Shown: piece after piece, positions 35,522 to 44,301 of the stretch
Layout: each line of letters opens with the position of its first letter
How positions within the stretch are numbered: position 1 is the stretch's first letter
NCBI GenBank assembly: GCA_029961075.1
Contig: JASBVL010000027.1
Location: 32,495-96,494 of the forward strand
DNA length: 64,000 nt
DNA from: Sphaerobacter sp.
GTDB taxonomy: Bacteria; Chloroflexota; Chloroflexia; Thermomicrobiales; Thermomicrobiaceae
Reading direction: 5' to 3'
The notes under the pieces: model-generated
What the model was told of the DNA's origin: nothing
Seen by the model: the letters and a program-made list of their open reading frames with translations, nothing else
Databases searched by the model: none
Translations under genes and position numbers: made by a program

Positions 35522-37705
35522 GTGCCGAACTATCGCTCCCCCTCCTCCCGTCGCCCGCCCGCGCGCGGGGGAGTCGTGCCGAAGCTGGTCATGAGCGTGC
35601 TCGGCCTGGTCGTCGTCGTGCTCGCGCTGTTTCTGCTGGCCGATCGCCTCGGCGGCACGCTGCTGGGGAACGAGACCTTCCCCGCCGGCTCCCCGGCCGC
35701 CTCGCCCAGCGCCGGGCGCCTCGCCAACCTGCGGACCCCGCGCGACGTCGCCGCGGCCTTCGCCCGCCTCTGGACTGCGGGCGACTACGCGGGGATGTAC
35801 GAGCTCCTCTCCGCGCCCGCCAAGCACACCATCTCGCAGGAGGACTTCGTCGCCCGCTACCAGGGGATCGCCCAGGAGATCGGCCAGACCGCGATCGAGG
35901 TCACGCTGCGCGACGCCCCGCGCGACGCGCTGTCTCAGCCCTTCCACGTCAAGCGCGAGTCGGCCAAGGTCGGCACGCTGGAGGAAGACAACGTCCTCCA
36001 TCTGGTGGAGGAGGAAGACGGCTACCGGGTCGACTGGACCCCGTCGGCCATCGTCGCCGACCTCGGCGACGGGTTCGTGCGCTGGCAGCCTGACGTGCCC
36101 CAGCGCGGCCGCATCCTCGACCGCAAGGGCCGGCCGCTGGCCCACCTGGGCCAGATCAACAAGGTCGGCGTCATCCCGGGGGAGATCCAGGACGAGGCGG
36201 CGTTGCTCCAGGCGCTGAGCCAGGCCCTCGGCATGCCGCCCGAGCAGATCAAGGCCAAGTACGAGCATGGCCAGCCCGACTGGTTCATGCCGATCAAGAA
36301 CTACCCCGACCCGATGGACCCGGCGCTGCGCGAGCAGTTGGCCGGCATCCCGGGCGTGGTGGTGCAGCAGTGGCCCGAGCGCGTCTACCCCGCCGGCCGA
36401 GCGGCGGCGCACGTGGTCGGCTACCTGAGCGAGATCACCGCCGACGAGCTCCCGAAGCTGAGCACCCAGGGGTACTCGGCGGGCGACGTCATCGGCCGCG
36501 CGGGGCTCGAGGCCTGGGGTGAGCGCTACCTCGCCGGAAAGCCCGGCGGGCGGCTCGTCATCGTCGGCCCGGACGGCGCCGAGCGGCGGACCATCGCCGA
36601 GGTGAAGAGCCAGCCGGCGGCCGACATCGTCACCACCATCGACCTCGACGTGCAGATGGCCGCCTACCAGGCGCTCGGCGACAAGCCGGGCAGCGTCGTC
36701 GTCCTCGACCCCAACACCGGCGCCATCCTGGCGCTGGTGAGCAACCCCACCTTCGACCCGAACGCGTTCATCCTGGGCCTGTCGGACGCGGACTGGGCCG
36801 CGCTCAACGACCCGCAGCAGCGCCCGCTAGAGAACCGGGCCACCATGGCGGCCTACCCGTCCGGCTCGACCTTCAAGGTGGTCACCGCCGCCGCGGGCAT
36901 GCTCCACCTCGGGATGACGATGCAGAGCACGCTGAACTGCCCCGCCGCCTTCTCCCTGCCGGGGGCGCCCAACGTCTGGCGCGACTGGACGGGGGTCGAC
37001 CAGGGCCCGATGACGCTCCACACCGCGCTGGTGCGGTCGTGCAACACCTTCTTCTACCAGGTCGGGGTCGCGCTGGATGAGCGGGACCCCAAGCTCCTGC
37101 CCGACACGGCGCGCGCCTTCGGCTTCGGGGCGCCGACCGGGCTCGAGGAGTTGCCGGAGGTCGCCGGGGTTGTGCCCGACCCCGACTGGAAGCTCGCGAC
37201 GATCCACGACAACTGGGCGCGCGGCGACGCGGTCAACCTGGCGATCGGCCAGGGCTTCTTCCTGGCGACGCCGCTCCAGGTGGCCAACGCCTACGCCGCG
37301 CTGGCCAATGGCGGCACCCTCTGGCAGCCCTACCTGGTGCAGGAGGTGGTGGCGCTCGACGGCAGCAAGGTCTACACCCACCAGCCGAAGGAGATCGGCA
37401 AGCTGCCCATCTCCCCCGACCAGATCGCCGGCATCCGGGCCGCGCTCAAGGACGTGGTGAACGCCCGGAACGGCACCGGCGGCCGGGCCATCCTGGACGA
37501 GGCGCACCCGGTGGCGGGGAAGACCGGCACGGCCGAGACCGGCCAGGCCCCCGGCGACACCCACGCCTGGTTCGCGGGCTTCACCCCCGTGGATGGGGCA
37601 CGGGTCGTCGGCCTCACCATGATCGAGCACGGCGGCGAAGGCGCGATTGTCTCCGCGCCGGTTGTCCGCCAGGTGTTCGCCGCCTTCTACGCGGCGAACC
37701 CGTAG
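35522..37705 (+). CDS. Class B penicillin-binding protein (transpeptidase)
   Basis: 727 aa, bitopic membrane protein: a basic cytoplasmic N terminus and one helix (LVMSVLGLVVVVLALFLLA, about residues 22-42). Next is an NTF2-like/MecA_N domain (residues 70-170, TPRDVAAAFARLWTAGDYAGMYELLS), a dimerisation domain (RGRILDRKGRPLA) and the transpeptidase domain with SxxK in YPSGSTFK near 450, SxN in SCN near 505 and KTGTAE near 666. It cross-links peptidoglycan, probably with a RodA/FtsW polymerase. The start is GTG 35522 with GAGGGAAGGG upstream. The MecA_N domain is common in Firmicutes and Chloroflexota PBPs. Confidence 0.94.
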   Translation: MPNYRSPSSRRPPARGGVVPKLVMSVLGLVVVVLALFLLADRLGGTLLGNETFPAGSPAASPSAGRLANLRTPRDVAAAFARLWTAGDYAGMYELLSAPAKHTISQEDFVARYQGIAQEIGQTAIEVTLRDAPRDALSQPFHVKRESAKVGTLEEDNVLHLVEEEDGYRVDWTPSAIVADLGDGFVRWQPDVPQRGRILDRKGRPLAHLGQINKVGVIPGEIQDEAALLQALSQALGMPPEQIKAKYEHGQPDWFMPIKNYPDPMDPALREQLAGIPGVVVQQWPERVYPAGRAAAHVVGYLSEITADELPKLSTQGYSAGDVIGRAGLEAWGERYLAGKPGGRLVIVGPDGAERRTIAEVKSQPAADIVTTIDLDVQMAAYQALGDKPGSVVVLDPNTGAILALVSNPTFDPNAFILGLSDADWAALNDPQQRPLENRATMAAYPSGSTFKVVTAAAGMLHLGMTMQSTLNCPAAFSLPGAPNVWRDWTGVDQGPMTLHTALVRSCNTFFYQVGVALDERDPKLLPDTARAFGFGAPTGLEELPEVAGVVPDPDWKLATIHDNWARGDAVNLAIGQGFFLATPLQVANAYAALANGGTLWQPYLVQEVVALDGSKVYTHQPKEIGKLPISPDQIAGIRAALKDVVNARNGTGGRAILDEAHPVAGKTGTAETGQAPGDTHAWFAGFTPVDGARVVGLTMIEHGGEGAIVSAPVVRQVFAAFYAANP

Positions 37706-37732
37706 GCGGGGGTGATACGTCCACCGTCATCC

Positions 37733-37905
37733 GTCATGCGTCACGCCTGGTGCGGGTTGCGTACTCCGTATTGCGTATTGCGTATTCCGTCTCGCTCGTG
37801 TGGGAGAGGAGCCGGGGTGAGGGGTGACGTCTTGCGCACTACGCAATACGGAACACGCAACACGGAACACTCCCCACGCATGACGGTTGACGCATGACGC
37901 CTGAC
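37733..37905. repeat. Heptamer-string inverted repeat upstream of the MBL-fold gene
   Basis: The left arm (37733-37795: TGCGTAC, TCCGTAT, TGCGTAT units) and the complementary right arm (37838-37905: ACTACGC, AATACGGAACACGCA units) flank a GTGTGGGAGAGG...GGGGTGAGGGG unit. The organisation is the same as at 24672-24895. It ends about 12 bp before the MBL gene start, so it forms the whole leader of that gene. Confidence 0.75.
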
Positions 37906-37917
37906 GGAGGGATGACG

Positions 37918-38755
37918 ATGGCCACCACATCCGCGACCGATCCCCACCCCGCGACCGAGGCGTCCATCTGCGTCACCTGCGGCACCCAGTACCCCGCCAG
38001 CGAGGCGCCGCCCGCTGCCTGCCCCATCTGCGAGGATGACCGGCAGTGGCCCACGCTGGCCGCCATGCGCGGGCACTACCACAACCGCGTCGACCCGATC
38101 GAGCCCGGCGTGACCGGGATCACGACCGAGCCGGCCTTCGCCATCGGCCAGCAGGCCTTCCTCATCGAGACGCCCGGCGGCAACGTCCTGTGGGAGACGC
38201 TGACCTACGTCGACGAGACGACCGTGGCCGAGATCCAGCGCCGCGGCGGCGTGGCCGCCATCGCCATCTCCCACCCGCACTACTACGCGACCATGGTCGA
38301 GTGGAGCCGCGCGCTCGGCGGCGTGCCGATCGACCTGCACGAGACGAACCGCCCCTGGGTGATGCGGCCCGACCCCGCGGTGCGCTACGTCGCGGAGGAC
38401 ACCCGCGAGCTCGTGCCCGGCGTGACGGTCCTCCGCTGCGGCGGCCACTTCCCCGGCGCCAGCGTGCTCCGCTGGGCGGGCGGCGCCGACGGGCAGGGGC
38501 TGCTCGTCAGCGGCGACACCATCCAGGTCGTGGCCGATCCCCGCCGGGTGCCCTTCATGGACAGCTACCCGAACCAGATCCCGCTCGACCCGGCGTCGGT
38601 GCGGCGCATCGTGGCCGCGGTCGCGCCGTACCCCTTCGCCCGGCGCTCCGGCGCCTGCGGGCGGCACGTGCTGCCCGACGCCGAGGCGGCCGTGCGCCGC
38701 TCGGCCGCGCTACCGCACCCACCGCCCGTCGCCCGCGGCCAACGGCACGGTGTAG
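37918..38755 (+). pseudogene. MBL-fold metallohydrolase with N-terminal zinc knuckle, frameshifted near its end
   Basis: The protein begins with CVTC and CPIC pairs (residues 16-42, rubredoxin-like knuckle) and continues into a metallo-beta-lactamase fold: AISHPHYYATMVEW (metal His pair), GGHFPGASVLRW (His) and LLVSGDTIQVVADP (bridging Asp). ATG 37918 has GGAGGG six nt upstream. Near 38700-38706 the frame changes: one frame reads AVRRSA then nonsense into the next gene, while a shift gives RYRTHRPSPAANGTV and a stop at 38753-38755. A one-base loss at the GCCGCGC tract is the simplest explanation. The shift is only about 17 residues from the end, so the protein may remain functional. Confidence 0.7.
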
Positions 38756-38847
38756 GCTTCTCCCGCAGGAGGGGTGCGCGGGCGCTGCCGCATAACCCAC
38801 GGGCGCCGGGGGGACCGGTGCGATCCCTACCAGGAGAGGAGGCCCGG

Positions 38848-39330
38848 ATGGACGACTATCAGATGCATGAGGTCCCGGGCGTGATCGCGCCCCCACCGCT
38901 GGTCTACGCCGCGGGGCTGGGTCTTGGACTGCTGCTCGACCGGGCGCGCCCCGCCGCGCTGCGGCCCGCGCTGCCGCGCCCGGTGTGGCGCCTGACCGGC
39001 GCCGCGTTCGTCGCCGGCGGGCTCGGGCTGGGGGGCTGGGCCATACGGACCATGCAGCGGGCCGGAACCGGCCCCGACCCGCGCCACCCCGCCACCGCGC
39101 TGGTGGTCGACGGCCCGTTCCGCTACTCCCGGAACCCGATCTACGCCGCCATGACCGCGGTCTACCTCGGCCTCACCCTGCTGCGGCAGACGCTGTGGCC
39201 GCTCCTGCTCCTCCCGGCCCTGCTGGTGCTGATCCAGCGCGGGGTGGTCGAGCGGGAGGAGCGCTACCTGCTGGCCCGCTTCGGCGAGGCGTACCGGGCC
39301 TACCAGGCGCGCGTCCGCCGCTGGCTGTAG
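38848..39330 (+). CDS. Isoprenylcysteine carboxyl methyltransferase-family membrane protein
   Basis: 160 aa, integral membrane: about four helices (LVYAAGLGLGLLLD, LTGAAFVAGGLGLGGWAIRTM, NPIYAAMTAVYLGLTLL, LLLLPALLVLIQRGVV). The ICMT/PEMT-like signature is GPFRYSRNPIYAA and, near the end, EREERYLLARFGEAYRAYQARVRRW, with the SAM-binding His replaced by Ser-Arg-Asn as in the bacterial branch. The substrate is unknown. Its own ATG 38848 follows AGGAGAGGAGG, so the continuous frame with the upstream MBL gene is an artefact of that gene's frameshift. Confidence 0.88.
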   Translation: MDDYQMHEVPGVIAPPPLVYAAGLGLGLLLDRARPAALRPALPRPVWRLTGAAFVAGGLGLGGWAIRTMQRAGTGPDPRHPATALVVDGPFRYSRNPIYAAMTAVYLGLTLLRQTLWPLLLLPALLVLIQRGVVEREERYLLARFGEAYRAYQARVRRWL

Positions 39331-39363
39331 CCCGGCACGCCCCGCGCTGGCCGGCCCGGGGGC

Positions 39364-40521
39364 TCACGAGCCCAGCGGGCTCAGCGCGATCTGGGAGTAG
39401 ATCGCCACGGCGTGGTGCAGCTCGGTGAGCGGGATGAACTCGTGCGCCGAGTGGGCATGGGTGATGCTCCCGGGGCCGAGCACGATGCTCGGGATCCCCC
39501 GTGCGGCGAACTTGCTCGCGTCGGTGCCGTAGGGCACGCCGGTCGGCTCCCCGGGATAGCCCGCCTGCCGGCAGGCCGCCAGCGCCGCCTGGACGATGGC
39601 CGCGTCCGGCGGGGTATCGAGGCACCCGTCGACGATGGAGGGCTCCTCCCGCTCGACGGTGACCCACGGCTGCGCGCGCCGGAGCTCGGCCAGCACCGCG
39701 TCGACCTCGGCCAGGGCGCTCGCCGCGGTCTCCCCCGGGATCAGCCGCCGGTCCACCTCGACCACGCACCTGGCCGGGACCACGTTGACGCCCGTGCCGC
39801 CCGCGATGGTCCCCACGCTGAGCGTCGGGCGGCCGAGGAGGGGGTGGCAGCGCGTCGCCAGGCGGGGCTGCAGCTCGACGCGCAGGGCGCGGACCACCTC
39901 CGCCATCTGGTCGATCGCGTTCAGCCCCTCGTCCGGCCGTGCGCTGTGCGCGGCGCGGCCGACCGTGCGGATGCGCCAGCGGACGCACCCCTTGTGGGCC
40001 ACGACGACGCGCAGGTCGGTCGGCTCCGCCACGACGGCCGCCCCGATCGGCAGCCCCTCGTCCAGGAACCCGCGCACCCCCTGGAAGGTGGCCTCCTCGT
40101 CGATGACGGCGGCCAGCACGAGGTCCTGGGGCAGCTCGCTCCGGCGGGGTGCCAGCCCCGCGAGCGCCGCCAGCATCGCCGCCAGGCCGCCCTTGACGTC
40201 GCAGGCCCCCCGGCCGTAGAGGCGGTCGCCCGCGATGCGCGGGCGCAGCGCCGCCTCGCCCATGTCCAGGATGCCGACCGTGTCCAGGTGCGCCTCGAAG
40301 ACCAGCGCCGGGCCGGGGCGGCCGGAGCGGAGCGTCGCGACGACGTTCGGTCGGCCCGGCAGGATCTCCCGGGTTCGCACCTCGGCACCGGCGGCGCGGC
40401 AGAAGTCGGCCACGAACCGGGCGAGCGCGGCCTCGCCGCTGGCCGGGCCGGGGTAGGCCGGGTTGACGCTCTCGATCGCGACGAGCTGCACCAGCAGCTC
40501 GACGACGTCCACCGCGCTCAT
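39364..40521 (-). CDS. M20 family ArgE/DapE-type deacylase
   Basis: 385 aa. Two-zinc hydrolase of the ArgE/DapE/acetylornithine deacetylase type: EAHLDTVG (metal His, Asp), GRGACDVKGGLAAML (bridging Asp), AVIDEEATFQG (catalytic Glu pair), VAEPTDLRVVVAHKGCVRWRI, a dimerisation domain with GRAAHSARPDEGLNAI, and the final metal His in SITHAHSAHEFIPL. It removes an acyl group from an amino acid; the exact substrate is not evident because no Arg or Lys genes are nearby. ATG 40521 has AGGAGGT nine nt upstream. The ATG overlaps the stop of the truncated oxidoreductase (ATGA). Confidence 0.92.
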   Translation of the reverse strand: MSAVDVVELLVQLVAIESVNPAYPGPASGEAALARFVADFCRAAGAEVRTREILPGRPNVVATLRSGRPGPALVFEAHLDTVGILDMGEAALRPRIAGDRLYGRGACDVKGGLAAMLAALAGLAPRRSELPQDLVLAAVIDEEATFQGVRGFLDEGLPIGAAVVAEPTDLRVVVAHKGCVRWRIRTVGRAAHSARPDEGLNAIDQMAEVVRALRVELQPRLATRCHPLLGRPTLSVGTIAGGTGVNVVPARCVVEVDRRLIPGETAASALAEVDAVLAELRRAQPWVTVEREEPSIVDGCLDTPPDAAIVQAALAACRQAGYPGEPTGVPYGTDASKFAARGIPSIVLGPGSITHAHSAHEFIPLTELHHAVAIYSQIALSPLGS

Positions 40522-40751
40522 CCTTCGGTACCTCCTGTCGCTGCCGGCCACGCGACGCGGACCTCGGCCAGCATCCGGCGGCAGTCGTCGTAGGCGGCGC
40601 CGCCCGCGGAGCGCTGCGCGATCGCCTCGGCCCGCTCCCGCCGCCGGGAGACCACGGCCACGAGCTCTCCATGCTCGAGGCTGCGCAGGGTGGCGACGTG
40701 GCTCTCGCCGAACGCCCCCAAGCCGATCACCGCGACGCGCAGTCGCCGCAT
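40518..40751 (-). pseudogene. Gfo/Idh/MocA-type oxidoreductase, N-terminal stub
   Basis: Only the first ~68 residues of a ~350-residue NAD(P)-dependent sugar dehydrogenase-type protein remain: LRVAVIGLGAFGESHVATLRSLEHGELVAVVSRRRERAEAIA (GxGxxG fold) and AYDDCRRMLAE. The frame then runs nine foreign residues to a TGA at 40518. All catalytic (EKP-type) sequence is missing. A deletion joined this stub to the start of the M20 gene. GGGGAG lies before ATG 40751, so its leader might now drive the M20 gene. Confidence 0.75.
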
Positions 40752-40798
40752 GGTCTCCCCTTCCCGAGCGCCGCGCCGGCGCACCACGCCCCGCCTGC

Positions 40799-41542
40799 TC
40801 AGGCCAGCGGCGGGGGCGGCAGCCGGTTCCGGATCGCCGCGAGCGCCGGCTCGAGCTGCCGGTGACCGTGCCGCACGGTGAAGGTCAGATGCCCCGGGTA
40901 GAACCCCTCCGGCGCGAGCGCCGCCAGCCTCTCCACGCTGCGGATGGACTCCTGCAGCGAGCAGTCCCAGGTGTCCTGCAGCAGGATCTTCCCGCCGAAG
41001 AAGATAGCATCGCCGGCGAAGACCGCCACGCCCGTCTCCTGCCGCAGCACGTAGCGCACGTGCCCGGCGGCATGGCCCGGCGTCTCGAGCACCGCGAGCT
41101 GGAGATCGCCGACCCGCACTACGTTCCCCTCGACCACCTCGCGCTGCACCGGGCAGGCCTGGAACGCATAGTCCGCCGGGTAGGCACCCGCCCGCCGGGC
41201 GACGTCCAGGCTGATCCCGCGCTCGTCCCCTCGCGGACGAACCGGGCCGTCACCGGGTGCGCGACCACCTCCAGCCCCAGCCGCCGGTGCAGCTCCGCCG
41301 CCCCACCCGCGTGGTCGGCGTGCCCATGGGTCAGCAGGAGGTATCGCACCTTCGCCAGGTCCAGCCCATCACCCTGGATCAGCGCGAGGATCGAGGACAC
41401 GTCGCGGCCGCCGCCCGCAGCGATGAGCGCGCACTCGTCGCCGCCATCGAGCAGGTAGATGTGGCAGTCGCAGTCGTCGGTGAGGCAGAAGCCCAGCCGG
41501 CCGCTCCCGACGGACGAGATGGATGCGCTCGGTGACCTTCAT
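40799..41542 (-). pseudogene. MBL-fold metallohydrolase, two frameshifts
   Basis: Reading across frames restores one ~245-residue protein: MKVTERIHLV then SGRLGFCLTDDCDCHIYLLDGG, YLLLTHGHADHAGGAAELHRR (HxHxDH metal site), VLETPGHAAGHVRYVL and VFAGDAIFFGGKI. Two shifts break it. At 41509-41516 GACG is tandemly duplicated (+4), changing frame after IHLV. At about 41227-41230 a run of C on the plus strand is one base short, so ARFVREG switches frame before the expected ERGISLDVARRAG. With two independent lesions it is probably a true pseudogene, unless both are assembly errors. The gene faces away from the TIM-barrel-like gene. Confidence 0.75.
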
Positions 41543-41743
41543 CGCTCGCCCCGCTTCCCAGCGTGACGGCTTCTCGGATGGCTTCGGACGCGCGAGAATA
41601 GCACCGAATCGCCACAACGGGCAAGGCGCCCGATCATGACCCAACCCGCGCCGCCCGGCAGCGCGCCCGGGTGCGGCCAGGCTGGCGGGCCGCCGGCTGA
41701 CCCGGCCTGCCGGCCGGTGACACGCGCAGAGGAGTGCAGCCGG

Positions 41744-42979
41744 ATGCAGACTTCGATCTTCGCCTTCGCCACCGACCTCCACGACGAGGGGCTCGACGTC
41801 GTACTCGACCACGTACAGCGGCGGGCCGGGCTCGACGGCGTCACCCTGGCCTGCGCCTACCACCACGCGCGGGACGTCTTCCCCCACAACCCCGTGCGCA
41901 AGGTCCGCTTCCTGGAGGGCGGCACCGTGTTCTTCCGGCCGGACGCGGCGCGCTACGCCGATCTCAAGATCACGCCGCAGGTCAGCCGCCTGGCCCAGGA
42001 GGTCGACATGCTCGCCGAGCTCCTGCGCGCGGCCGAGCGGCGCGGCCTCGCCGTCCGCGGCTGGACCGTCTTCCTGCACAACACCACCCTCGGCTCGCGC
42101 CACCCCGAGTGCACCATCCAGAACGCCTTCGGCGACCCCTACATCACCTCCCTCTGCCCGGCCAACCCGGACGTCCGCGCCTTCGCCCGCGCGCTCGCGG
42201 CCGACATCGCCGGGCGCGGGGTGCAGGCGGTGCTCGCCGAGGCGCTCGCCTACCAGCCGTTCGACCACGGCTACCACCACGAGCGGGCCTTCATCGCGCT
42301 CTCCCCGGTGACGCGCGTCCTGCTCAGCCTCTGCTTCTGCGAGCACTGCCTGGCCTGGATGCGCGCCGAGGGCGTGGACGGCCCCCGCGTGCAGCGCTTC
42401 GTGCGCACGGCCGTCGAGCGGGTCTTCGCGGGCGAGGCGTCGGGGCTGCCCGAGGGCCCGGTCGAGCTGGACACCGTCGCCGCGCTGGCCGACGGCGAGC
42501 TCGGCCGCGTCCTCGCGGTGCGCCAGCAGGTCGTCACCACGCTGGTCGCCGAGGTCAGCGAGGCGGTGGAGCAGGCCAACGCCGATGCGCGCCTCACCTT
42601 CATGGACATGTCGGGCGCCGCCAAGGGCTACGCCACCGGCCAGCCCGAGGGCGGCCCGGTGCCGGAGATCGCCTGGCAGGACGGCGTCGACGTCGCCGCC
42701 GTCGGGCGCCACTGCCACGCGCTCGCGTCCATCGGCTACGCGCGCGACCCCGAGCGCCTGCGCCGCGACATCGAGGCCTACCAGGCGCTGCTGCCCGCGG
42801 GCACGCCCCTGTCGGTCGCGCTGCGCCCGATGCTGCCGGACTGCGACTCGGCCGAGAACCTGGCGGCGAAGCTGGCGCTCCTGCGCGCGCGGCGCGTGGC
42901 CTGGGTCGACTTCTACCACTACGGCTTCATGCCGCTCGCGGCCCTCGACCGGATTCGCCAGGCGCTCCACGGCGCCTGA
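41744..42979 (+). CDS. Unknown protein, possibly TIM-barrel glycosidase-like
   Basis: 411 aa, soluble. The alternation of strand-like and helical segments with conserved-looking acids (FAFATDLHDEGLDVVLDHVQ, GVTLACAYHHARDVFPHN, RGWTVFLHNTTLG, AVLAEALAYQPFDHGYHHERAF, LTFMDMSG, WVDFYHYGFMP) resembles a TIM barrel such as glycosidase-type domains, with a CFCEHC cysteine/histidine cluster near residue 203 that may bind metal. I do not recognise the family. GAGGAG lies nine nt before ATG 41744. It is on the opposite strand from the sugar ABC operon 400 bp away, which makes a carbohydrate role plausible, nothing more. Confidence 0.7.
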   Translation: MQTSIFAFATDLHDEGLDVVLDHVQRRAGLDGVTLACAYHHARDVFPHNPVRKVRFLEGGTVFFRPDAARYADLKITPQVSRLAQEVDMLAELLRAAERRGLAVRGWTVFLHNTTLGSRHPECTIQNAFGDPYITSLCPANPDVRAFARALAADIAGRGVQAVLAEALAYQPFDHGYHHERAFIALSPVTRVLLSLCFCEHCLAWMRAEGVDGPRVQRFVRTAVERVFAGEASGLPEGPVELDTVAALADGELGRVLAVRQQVVTTLVAEVSEAVEQANADARLTFMDMSGAAKGYATGQPEGGPVPEIAWQDGVDVAAVGRHCHALASIGYARDPERLRRDIEAYQALLPAGTPLSVALRPMLPDCDSAENLAAKLALLRARRVAWVDFYHYGFMPLAALDRIRQALHGA

Positions 42980-43384
42980 CCCGGCCGCGCCCCACGCCGT
43001 GGCCCGCCGGCCTGGCCCCCGTCCGTTGCGTAGGTCGGCGCGGGCGGCGAGGATGCCCGGTCGGAAGCCCCGGGCTGACAGGCGAAGCCGGTTGCGGCCG
43101 GCTCACCATCGCCCCCCGGGTGGGAGCGGAGCCAGGAGTGAGGGGGTGGCGCACGCCCCGCGCCCTCCCGGTCATCCTGCGCGGAGGCCGCCGCCATGCT
43201 GGCTATCCTGTCGTCGTGAGCGGCACCCGCCGTTTGCCGGTAGGGGAGGGTCTTATGCCCTCCCGCGCCGACCCACGCGCCGGACGGGGGCCGGCGCGGC
43301 GCATGGGAGCCGGCCAGGAGGCCGGCGCTCCACGGGGCGGGTGGCCGCGCCGCTGCTGTGAGGCCGTAGCGCCACCCCGGCGGG
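42980..43384. repeat. Intergenic repeat mosaic (five families)
   Basis: No gene. In order: AGCCCCGGGCTGACAGGCGA unit (43055-43110, inverted relative of 32277-32352), a GGGTGGGAGCGG...GTGAGGGGG unit (43110-43145), a GTCATCCTGCGCGGAG fragment (about 43172), a GGTAGGGGAGGGTCTTATGC unit (43240-43265), and a GCCGGCCAGGAGGCCGGCGC unit (43306-43340). Copies of each occur elsewhere in the window. Confidence 0.6.
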
Positions 43385-44290
43385 TCAGGTCTTGAGCGCG
43401 CCCTCTTGCAGGCCGCGCATGTACCACCGCTGGGCGATGGCGAAGGCGACCAGCCCCGGCGTGATCGCCATCACATACACCGCCGCGATGCGCGGCCAGG
43501 CCCAGGCGCCCATGCCGCCGGAGGCCGACGCCAGCACCACCGGCAGCGTCCGGACCTCCTGGTCGTTCGTCAGCGTCGTGGCCAGCAGGTACTCGCCCCA
43601 CGCCGTCACGAAGTTGACGATGATCACGACCACGATGCCGTTGCGCACCAGCGGCAGCATCACCCGCCAGAGCATGGTCCAGGCGTTGGCGCCGTCGATG
43701 CGCGCCGCGTCGGCCAGCTCCCGGGGGATCGTCTCGAAGATGCCGCGCATGATGAAGACGCTCAGCGCCAGCGAGAGCGTGGCGTAGGGGAAGATCAGCC
43801 CCCACGTCGTGTTCAAGAGGTCCAGGTTCTTCTGGATCTCCCAGATGGCGATGAGGGCCGTGACCCGCGTCGGGAAGAACATCGAGGCGACCAGTAGCCC
43901 GAGGACGACCGCCCGGCCCGGGGTCGACAGGTGGACCAGCGCGTAGCCGGCCAGCACCGCCGCGATCGTCGTGATGACGACCGTGGCCGTCGTCACGATG
44001 ACGCTGTTGAGGATGTTGCGCGGCAGCGTCGGGATGTGCTGCAGCGCGTAGCCGTAGTGGCTGAAGTCGAAGTGCTGCGGCCAGATGCGGTTCGTGTAGG
44101 CGTCCGGCAGCGATTTCACCGACAGGATCAGCACCCAGACGAGCGGCAGGATGATCGCCAGCGAGAAGAGGATCAGGACCGCGTGCCGCACGATCGCCGA
44201 CCAGGGCACCGGCCGGCGCGCCCGCGGCGCCGCGGGCGTGCTCCGCTCCAGTCGGGGTGCGTCCTCACGGGGCTTGACGTGCGTCGCCAT
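43385..44290 (-). CDS. Carbohydrate ABC transporter permease (MalG type)
   Basis: 301 aa, six predicted membrane helices (AVLILFSLAIILPLVWVLIL, VIVTTATVVITTIAAVLAGYALV, GLLVASMFFP and others). The EAA loop contacting the ATPase is ELADAARIDGANAWTMLWRVMLPL. It imports a sugar with the partner permease, the lipoprotein at 45334 and an ATPase encoded elsewhere (probably a shared MsiK/UgpC-like subunit; none is in the window). ATG 44290 follows AGGAG at nine nt. Last gene of the reverse-strand nagA-SDR-ABC cluster. Confidence 0.93.
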   Translation of the reverse strand: MATHVKPREDAPRLERSTPAAPRARRPVPWSAIVRHAVLILFSLAIILPLVWVLILSVKSLPDAYTNRIWPQHFDFSHYGYALQHIPTLPRNILNSVIVTTATVVITTIAAVLAGYALVHLSTPGRAVVLGLLVASMFFPTRVTALIAIWEIQKNLDLLNTTWGLIFPYATLSLALSVFIMRGIFETIPRELADAARIDGANAWTMLWRVMLPLVRNGIVVVIIVNFVTAWGEYLLATTLTNDQEVRTLPVVLASASGGMGAWAWPRIAAVYVMAITPGLVAFAIAQRWYMRGLQEGALKT

Positions 44291-44301
44291 CCAGCACGCT
44301 C

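Noticed and set aside
37918..39330. A genuine MBL-methyltransferase fusion protein
   Set aside because: The second domain has its own AGGAGAGGAGG site and ATG, and a natural end for the first domain appears in another frame.
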